Below are positions 51,064 through 55,676 of a stretch of DNA of 55,676 nucleotides, piece after piece. The position numbers and the translations under genes are program-made. The DNA is taken from positions 1 to 55,676 of the forward strand of contig CAMRTM010000004.1 of assembly GCA_947053645.1 (NCBI GenBank), read 5' to 3'. The notes beneath the pieces were generated by a model. The model did no database searches. It was not told the origin of the DNA and was given only the letters and a program-made list of their open reading frames with translations. The DNA comes from an uncultured Bacillota bacterium (GTDB taxonomy: Bacteria > Bacillota > Clostridia > Christensenellales > UBA1242). The first letter of the stretch is position 1, and every line of letters starts with the position of its first letter.

Positions 51064-51107
51064 TGTTCACACATTTTTTAAACTATACATAAATACTAAT
51101 GTGAACA
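51064..51107. promoter_or_regulatory. Candidate ArsR operator (inverted repeat)
   Basis: TGTTCACA (51064-51071) and TGTGAACA (51100-51107) are exact inverse complements separated by 28 nt, upstream of the ArsR-type gene. TGAACA/TGTTCA half-sites are typical of SmtB/ArsR operators. Confidence 0.45.
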
Positions 51108-51209
51108 ACTTAATTTTGCCAGATAACAAATGAGAAAATCAAATTAAAAATTGTTTTTTATTTATTTAATTTGATGCAAAAAAAAGATTTTTGTAGAATT
51201 GGAGGTTAC

Positions 51210-51386
51210 ATGAATTTTTCAAACAACGAACTTTTATTAGTATTATTACTTTCCGTCTTTTCTTCGGCAAATGATACTAACCTTAACACGAACACTAATT
51301 TCTTATTGTTATTGTTATTAGCACTAGGGAATAACAACAATAACACAGGTTGTTGCCAGAATACTTGTCCTAATAGATTATTCTAA
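51210..51386 (+). CDS. Small hydrophobic Asn/Cys protein of unknown function
   Basis: A 58-residue protein with strong GGAGG upstream of the ATG. The middle is two short hydrophobic blocks (LLLVLLLSVFSSA and NFLLLLLLAL), separated by Asn/Thr repeats (NDTNLNTNTN). The tail is GNNNNNTGCCQNTCPNRLF with three Cys. It resembles the small Asn- and Cys-rich proteins found in spore or surface layers of Clostridia in composition only. It lies just before the pilin-like array. Confidence 0.5.
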   Translation: MNFSNNELLLVLLLSVFSSANDTNLNTNTNFLLLLLLALGNNNNNTGCCQNTCPNRLF

Positions 51387-51419
51387 AATAAAAATTATGC
51401 AAGAAATGTCACAAAATTC

Positions 51420-51496
51420 GCCATATAAAATAGATATGGCTTTTTGTCATAATTAATATATTAAATATCTCGAATTTAATCGAGATTTATTTTTTT
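51420..51496 (+). terminator. Two tandem hairpins between the Asn/Cys gene and the pilin-like array
   Basis: Hairpin 1: GCCATAT (51420-51426) / ATATGGC (51434-51440) then T5. Hairpin 2: ATCTCGA (51467-51473) / TCGAGAT (51480-51486) then a T-rich tract. Both look like intrinsic terminators. Confidence 0.6.
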
Positions 51497-51538
51497 ATAA
51501 ATTATTTAATATTTTTTTGTAATTATTGAAAAATCATT

Positions 51539-51566
51539 TTGTAATTTATTTTTTTTATGCTAATAT
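51539..51566 (+). promoter_or_regulatory. Promoter of pilin-like gene 1
   Basis: TTGTAA-N16-TAATAT with extended TG before the -10; the AAAGGAG ribosome site (51587-51593) follows. Confidence 0.45.
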
Positions 51567-51602
51567 TTTTTTGTGAAATAAAAATAAAAGGAGATAATAA
51601 AC

Positions 51603-52054
51603 ATGACGGGGGGGGGAATTTAATTTCTAATTTATTAGCTGGATGGAGTGATATTTTTAGTGTGCCAGACGGTGTAAAACCTGACAAAGTACCACAATAT
51701 GTAACTGACTATAGTTGGATGGGACAAATATTTGATGCTGTAAGTATTGTGCTTTACATTATCATGGGTCTTGTTGGTGCTGCTGGTGCAATTTACGCGA
51801 TCTACCTTGGTATTCAACTTGCAAGAGCAGAAGACCAATCTAAGCGTGATGAGGCAAAGAAACACTTAATTACTGTGTTAATTGCTGTTGCGGTCACTAT
51901 TGTTCTTGTATTATTCTTCAACTTATTGCTACCAGAAATTGTGAAAGCCTTTATTGGAGATGGAAACATTTATTCACAATATCTAAATAAAGATCAAACT
52001 ACTGGTAAGTTTACAGGGTGGAAAACAGAAGAACAAATTAAAAATGGGACTTAA
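51603..52054 (+). CDS. Pilin-like two-helix membrane protein 1, out of frame at a G9 tract (putative phase-OFF)
   Basis: The best start is the ATG at 51603, 9 nt after GGAG. It is followed by AC and nine G (51608-51616). As written, translation gives MTGGGI and stops at 51621. One extra G (or two fewer) joins the ATG to the long downstream frame, NLISNLLAGW onward, of about 145 residues. The body has two membrane helices (SIVLYIIMGLVGAAGAIYAI and TVLIAVAVTIVLVLFFNLLL) around a charged loop ARAEDQSKRDEAKK, like small TrbC/VirB2- or Mbov_0395-type pilin-like proteins. It is about 85% identical in DNA to gene 2 over the core. Confidence 0.6.
51608..51616 (+). repeat. G9 homopolymer after the start codon of pilin-like gene 1
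   Basis: Nine consecutive G in a very AT-rich region, immediately downstream of ATG-AC. Slippage would shift the reading frame. Confidence 0.9.
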
Positions 52055-52189
52055 AAAATAAATAACTCCAAATAAATAATAAATTATAAATTAAATAAAT
52101 AATTTTCAAAAAAATACTAAAAATAGTTTTGAAAATATTTTCTCTTATGCTATGATTATTATAGAAAATGAAATTTGGAGGTATTAATT

Positions 52190-52519
52190 ATGAATTTTAT
52201 TTCTAATTTGTTAGGTTGGGCAGAACAATTCCCAGAAAGTAACCAGCAACTAGGTTGGATGGGACAGGTATTTGGTACAGTGTCTATTGTGCTTTATATC
52301 ATTATGGGTCTTGTTGGGGCTGCTGGTGCTATCTATGCGATTTACCTTGGTATTCAACTTGCAAGAGCGGAAGACCAATCTAAGCGTGATGAGGCTAAGA
52401 AACATTTAATTACAGTTTTAATTGCAGTTGCTGTAACTGTAGTTCTTGTATTGTTCTTTAATGAATTATTACCTCTAATTGTTAAAGCATTCTTTCCTGA
52501 TTTAGCTCCTAATCCTTAA
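52190..52519 (+). CDS. Pilin-like two-helix membrane protein 2
   Basis: A 109-residue protein from the ATG at 52190 (GGAGG upstream). Its core, WMGQVFGTVSIVLYIIMGLV to KKHLITVLIAVAVT, is nearly the same as gene 1, and the frame is intact, with no G tract. Two membrane helices flank a charged loop (ARAEDQSKRDEAKK). No other secretion or conjugation gene is present, so the assembly partner is unknown. Confidence 0.65.
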   Translation: MNFISNLLGWAEQFPESNQQLGWMGQVFGTVSIVLYIIMGLVGAAGAIYAIYLGIQLARAEDQSKRDEAKKHLITVLIAVAVTVVLVLFFNELLPLIVKAFFPDLAPNP

Positions 52520-52529
52520 TGAAAAATTA

Positions 52530-52557
52530 AAACTGCTATAACCTAGCAGTTTTTTTA
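52530..52557 (+). terminator. Terminator after pilin-like gene 2
   Basis: Stem ACTGCTA-TAACC-TAGCAGT followed by T7. Confidence 0.8.
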
Positions 52558-52580
52558 TTGCAAAAATATTGTGAAATTTA

Positions 52581-52609
52581 TTGTAAAAAGATTTTATTTA
52601 TGGTAAAAT
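52581..52609 (+). promoter_or_regulatory. Promoter of pilin-like gene 3
   Basis: TTGTAA (52581-52586), 17-nt spacer ending TGG (extended -10), TAAAAT (52604-52609). Confidence 0.55.
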
Positions 52610-52626
52610 ATTATTAGGAGAAAATT

Positions 52627-52956
52627 ATGTACAGTTTGTTATCTAATATTTTGGCTTTCATCCCCTATCGATTCTTAGGGTCTTACGCTTGGCTTAATGA
52701 TGTTTACGAAGTTTTGCCACCTATTCTTTATGCAATACTTGCACTTGTGGGTGGTGCTGGTTCCGTGTATGCTGTTATACTTGGAATTAACCTTGCTAAA
52801 AGCGAAAGTGAAGACGCAAGAAAGAAAGCCGTAGAGCGAATAAAAAATACAATAATTGGCGTAGCGGTGCTGTTAATACTTGTTTTATTTATAAACCTAC
52901 TTCTTCCAGTGATACTTAATGCTGCCCTTCCAGAAGGAAGCGTTGCACCTGCGTAA
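52627..52956 (+). CDS. Pilin-like two-helix membrane protein 3 (divergent copy)
   Basis: A 109-residue paralogue with the same layout: a short N-terminus (MYSLLSNILAFIPYRF), helix 1 (PPILYAILALVGGAGSVYAV), a charged loop (LAKSESEDARKKAVERIKN), and helix 2 (TIIGVAVLLILVLFINLLLP). It is clearly older than the gene 1/gene 2 duplication. AGGAG precedes the ATG; it has its own promoter and terminator. Confidence 0.65.
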   Translation: MYSLLSNILAFIPYRFLGSYAWLNDVYEVLPPILYAILALVGGAGSVYAVILGINLAKSESEDARKKAVERIKNTIIGVAVLLILVLFINLLLPVILNAALPEGSVAPA

Positions 52957-52967
52957 ACTTACAAATA

Positions 52968-52999
52968 AAAAAATGAAGGATTGCTCCTTCATTTTTTAT
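52968..52999. terminator. Bidirectional terminator after pilin-like gene 3
   Basis: Stem AATGAAGGA-TTGC-TCCTTCATT with A- and T-rich flanks. Confidence 0.85.
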
Positions 53000-53382
53000 A
53001 TCTCTCTTAAAATTTCCTCGCGCATTTTCTTGTATTCTTCTTCGGTAATAATTCCACCATTTTTCATGTCCTCAAGTTGGCGAAGGCGTTTGGTAATTTC
53101 CTCCGTATTTGCATTGCCAGTAGAACTAGTCGTATTTGGTTCAGGTTTCACATCTACTGTTTTTTTATTTTCACGCAAATCATCATCACTCATACAAAGC
53201 ATAAGTATACCCGCAATTGTATTACAGAATAATAAAGTACAAATTGCCACACCAACAAGTTCATCCTTGCTTGTTGCTTTATTAAGTCTTGATAATGCAA
53301 TTCCCCCTACAATCAATGGGAAGATAAGCCAACATCCCACAACCATACTTATGATAATAAAAATCTTTGCAGCCGTTTTCAT
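52996..53382 (-). CDS. Membrane protein with C-terminal SHOCT domain
   Basis: A 128-residue protein with two membrane helices (about 5-28 and 44-64), a polar linker, and a SHOCT motif (RLRQLEDMKNGGIITEEEYK) at the C-terminus. SHOCT domains are short helical pairs with a likely oligomerising role. The same kind of motif occurs in the FtsH tail in this window. AAAGGAG precedes the ATG. Confidence 0.8.
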   Translation of the reverse strand: MKTAAKIFIIISMVVGCWLIFPLIVGGIALSRLNKATSKDELVGVAICTLLFCNTIAGILMLCMSDDDLRENKKTVDVKPEPNTTSSTGNANTEEITKRLRQLEDMKNGGIITEEEYKKMREEILREI

Positions 53383-53463
53383 TTTTCATCTCCTTTAATA
53401 ACATATTATCATAGTCAATGAAAAAATGCAATAATTTGTCGAATAAATTTAATTATGTTTTAT

Positions 53464-53492
53464 TTGGAAAAACTTTTTAAATATTGTATTAT
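53464..53492 (+). promoter_or_regulatory. Promoter of tRNA-Ser
   Basis: TTGGAA (53464-53469), 17-nt spacer, TATTAT (53487-53492). The predicted +1 (about 53499) is at the start of the duplicated tRNA 5' fragment. Confidence 0.55.
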
Positions 53493-53500
53493 TACAATAT

Positions 53501-53520
53501 GGAGAGTTGTCAGAGTGGTC
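53501..53520 (+). repeat. Duplicate of the first 20 nt of tRNA-Ser
   Basis: GGAGAGTTGTCAGAGTGGTC at 53501-53520 is repeated exactly at 53553-53572, the 5' end of the intact tRNA-Ser. In the upstream copy AGAGTTGT can pair with a nearby ACAACTCT (about 53527-53534). Confidence 0.9.
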
Positions 53521-53552
53521 AGCGTCACAACTCTTGCTTAGATTCTTATTAT

Positions 53553-53640
53553 GGAGAGTTGTCAGAGTGGTCGAATGTGTCGCTCTCGAAAAGCGATAAG
53601 GTGAAAGCCTTCGGCGGTTCGAATCCGCCACTCTCCGCCA
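53553..53640 (+). tRNA. tRNA-Ser (CGA)
   Basis: An 85-nt class II tRNA plus encoded CCA. Acceptor GGAGAGT / ACTCTCC with discriminator G, anticodon arm TCGCT-CTCGAAA-AGCGA with anticodon CGA, a long variable arm (AAGGTGAAAGCCTT region), and T loop GTTCGAA. Confidence 0.95.
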
Positions 53641-53656
53641 AGAAAAGGAGTAAAAT

Positions 53657-54580
53657 ATGGAAAAATACAAAGTAATTATTGATACAGACCCCGGGATTGA
53701 TGACACGACTGCATTGATACTTTCTATGTTTGATGAAAGGCTGGATGTACAACTTTACACCACTGTAAAAGGAAATATCAATGTGGATATTGCAACAAAC
53801 AACATGCTTCATCTACTTGAGAAATTTGGAAAAACGGTTCCAGTGGCACGCGGCGGTGAAAAGGGAATGTTACGCGATACACCAGATGCCTCTTGGCTTC
53901 ATGGAAAATGGGGAATGGGCGAAACATATATTCCTCCAAAGGCAAAAACAAAAGTAATCAAAAAAGATGCCGTAGAAGCAATGTATGAAATTATTAAAAA
54001 TAACCCACATGAGGTTACCATTCTTATGTTTGGACCTCACACAAATGTAGGTAATCTGCTTAAAAAACACCCCGATGTTGCACCACTCATCAAGCACATT
54101 ATCTTTGAAGGATTTTCCCCTTATGGGTACAAAGGTATAAAACCACATATCTCTTTTAACATACGAACAGACCCAGAAGCATTTAAATATGTGCTTGATT
54201 CTGGCATTCCTCTTTCTGTTATTCCAAGTGAAATGGGAAGGAATGAAGGTCGACTTCCAGAAAGTTTGGTGAAAAAAATAGGTAAAATGAATGATACTGG
54301 GGCGTTTTTAGAGAAAATTTACCAAAATTATTGGGAAAGAGGCTACGATGATAAAAGAATTGCCACAAACGATACTCTTGCATACCTCTATCTTGTAGAA
54401 CCAGAATTGTTTAAGATTAGAAAGGCGGACATTGAAGTAAATCTTACCGATGCACCTGGAAAAACAATTGCCACTTTCTCCCCTAAAGGAAAGATACGGG
54501 TTGCAATGGGGCTAAAACGCAGAATGTTTGTGGAGAGTTTCTTAAGCAAAATCAAAAATCTAGATAACATCAACCTTTAA
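53657..54580 (+). CDS. Inosine-uridine-preferring nucleoside hydrolase family protein
   Basis: A 307-residue nucleoside hydrolase. The Ca2+-binding signature DTDPGIDDTTAL (Asp9-Asp16) is intact. The later ILMFGPHTNVGNLLKKHPDV corresponds to the usual GPLTNLA motif, with His in place of Leu. It hydrolyses ribonucleosides to base and ribose, and exact preference is unknown. AAGGAG precedes the ATG just after the tRNA-Ser gene, so it may be co-transcribed with it. The end overlaps the convergent glycosyltransferase gene by 11 bp. Confidence 0.88.
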   Translation: MEKYKVIIDTDPGIDDTTALILSMFDERLDVQLYTTVKGNINVDIATNNMLHLLEKFGKTVPVARGGEKGMLRDTPDASWLHGKWGMGETYIPPKAKTKVIKKDAVEAMYEIIKNNPHEVTILMFGPHTNVGNLLKKHPDVAPLIKHIIFEGFSPYGYKGIKPHISFNIRTDPEAFKYVLDSGIPLSVIPSEMGRNEGRLPESLVKKIGKMNDTGAFLEKIYQNYWERGYDDKRIATNDTLAYLYLVEPELFKIRKADIEVNLTDAPGKTIATFSPKGKIRVAMGLKRRMFVESFLSKIKNLDNINL

Positions 54581-55634
54581 AAAATTTTTCGTTGTATATT
54601 ACGCTTGGATGATTAGGTTTTTGTTTTTTGGCAAGTTCGTGATAGCGTCTTGCCCTTTTTTTATACCCTTTATAATAATAACAAACACATAATTGTAAAT
54701 TAGGCAGAAACTCATAACTATCGGCTTGCACAAAACCACCACTTTTATAATTTGGCTTTAAACTTTTTGCAAGTCTATACCAATAAATGGCCTCGTCATA
54801 TTTTTTTAATTTAATATAGATACTGCCTATTTCACATAAAATCTCCCCGCGCGGTATCCCCATACAAAAACTTCCAAAAAGCGAAGTTAATGCTTTTTCA
54901 TTATCTCCTTGAATTTGATAACATTTTGAAAGATTTAGGCATGCTTCAATATTATTTTCTACCCATCCTTGGTGTGAAGAAAGGAACAGACTAAATTGAT
55001 GAATCGCCTCTACAATTAAATTATTGTAATACAATTCTCGAGCATAATAGAACTGCTGGCGTGGAGAAAGTTTCATTCCTTTTGCTATATACTTTTGGTA
55101 TATGTCTAAATTGCGTCTTCCTGCTGGAGCCTTCTTTTTGCAATGATAAATATTGATATCAAGATAGGCTATATTGCCGCGTGGAATAATGACCTCATGT
55201 ACTGGATCTTGCCAAGTAAAATTCGCACTACGCTTTACAATTCGCTCCCTATAAAAACTAAATTCTGGTTTAAGGTCACTTGAATACTTTGTAACATATT
55301 TAAGCATATACACATCAACCTTACTAGGACGCGATAATTTGAAGTCCCAAATTTTCATAATGTCTTCTGTGAAAATTACATCGTCTGCGTCCAGCCACAT
55401 TATATAATCGCAGGTTGCCTTTGAAAAAGAATAGTTACGCGCCAAAGAAAAATCATCAACCCATTCAAAATCATAGATTTTATCAGTGTATGCTTTTGCT
55501 ATTTGTTTTGTCTTATCAGTAGAACCCGTATCTACAACTATCACCTCATCTGCAAAAGCCTTCACGCTTTTTAAACAGTTTTCAAGAGTTTTTTCCTCAT
55601 CTTTAACAATTAAACATACACTTATTGAATTCAT
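54570..55634 (-). CDS. Family 2 glycosyltransferase with TPR-like C-terminus
   Basis: A 354-residue protein. The GT2 domain begins ISVCLIVKDEEKTLENCLKS; EVIVVDTGSTDKT and the metal-binding MWLDADD are clear. Residues about 180-350 are helical repeats of TPR type (YYARELYYNNLIVEAIHQF, CEIGSIYIKLKKYDEAIYWYRLAK). This layout matches SunS/WaaE-like enzymes that glycosylate surface polymers or peptides; the substrate is unknown. AAAGGAG precedes the ATG. Confidence 0.88.
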   Translation of the reverse strand: MNSISVCLIVKDEEKTLENCLKSVKAFADEVIVVDTGSTDKTKQIAKAYTDKIYDFEWVDDFSLARNYSFSKATCDYIMWLDADDVIFTEDIMKIWDFKLSRPSKVDVYMLKYVTKYSSDLKPEFSFYRERIVKRSANFTWQDPVHEVIIPRGNIAYLDINIYHCKKKAPAGRRNLDIYQKYIAKGMKLSPRQQFYYARELYYNNLIVEAIHQFSLFLSSHQGWVENNIEACLNLSKCYQIQGDNEKALTSLFGSFCMGIPRGEILCEIGSIYIKLKKYDEAIYWYRLAKSLKPNYKSGGFVQADSYEFLPNLQLCVCYYYKGYKKRARRYHELAKKQKPNHPSVIYNEKFFKG

Positions 55635-55676
55635 AAATATCTCCTTTAATAATTATTCTTCTCAATAATTCTTCCT

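Noticed and set aside
51557..51602. Upstream ATG that would read in frame through the G9 tract into pilin-like gene 1
   Set aside because: This ATG overlaps the likely -10 region, has no ribosome site, and the intervening codons do not resemble the N-terminus of the paralogue. The ATG at 51603 is the natural start.

Overview
The window is a stretch of chromosome from an AT-rich, anaerobic, endospore-forming Bacillota, most likely an uncultured member of the Clostridia. The evidence is spoIIID, a spoIIQ-type M23 protein, a complete gerA-type germinant receptor operon, a SpoVB-type flippase, rubrerythrin, and clustered housekeeping genes in Clostridia-like arrangements. Genes are packed closely with short gaps and intrinsic terminators. 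I see no insertion sequence, CRISPR array, rRNA operon or prophage structural module. There are two tRNA genes: Glu-TTC, and Ser-CGA with a partial duplicate of its 5' end in the leader.

Layout. 1-3.3 kb: PRC-barrel protein (cut by the window edge), DUF1858 protein, radC, hflX and a lipoprotein. 3.3-6.1 kb: spoIIID, acpP, spoIIQ and small membrane or exported proteins. 6.1-14 kb: LPG-synthase-like membrane protein, PrsA-type foldase, mfd, pth and a degenerate GlmU-like protein. 14-23 kb: envelope and membrane genes, namely an exported protein, a YetF/DUF4363 pair, spoVB-like, a 52-residue LysM protein, VTT-domain protein, VanW protein and P-type ATPase. 23-32 kb: cca, ftsH, the gerA-type operon and a FnIII-like protein. 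32-34.2 kb: accessory hypotheticals. 34.3-38 kb: leuS, L10 leader, rplJ and rplL. 38-39.8 kb: a barnase-type RNase followed by three tandem barstar-like genes. 39.8-45 kb: DUF378, cysS, marR-type, recD2, comFC and tRNA-Glu. 45-51 kb: lipoprotein, GPH transporter, CYTH-like protein, rubrerythrin, HU, signal peptidase, queH and an ArsR-type regulator. 51.2-53 kb: an Asn/Cys small protein and three tandem pilin-like two-helix proteins. 53-55.7 kb: SHOCT protein, tRNA-Ser, nucleoside hydrolase and a glycosyltransferase.

Systems that stand out. (1) The only two 9-nt G/C homopolymers I found both sit where slippage would switch a gene. One lies in the spacer between consensus -35 and -10 boxes of an accessory membrane-protein operon. 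The other lies directly after the start codon of the first pilin-like gene, which is out of frame as written. These look like phase-variable contingency loci. (2) The barnase-type toxin keeps every catalytic residue, has a Cys/His-rich N-terminal half, and is followed by three barstar-like genes. The cassette is bracketed by nearly identical terminators. (3) Several genes lack a Shine-Dalgarno sequence and instead have a sigma-A-like -10 box exactly 6 nt before the ATG, which predicts leaderless mRNAs. (4) The GlmU-like gene at the usual glmU-pth-mfd position has lost the catalytic signatures of both enzymatic halves.

All assignments come from reading the sequence by eye. No database search, structure prediction or folding program was run.
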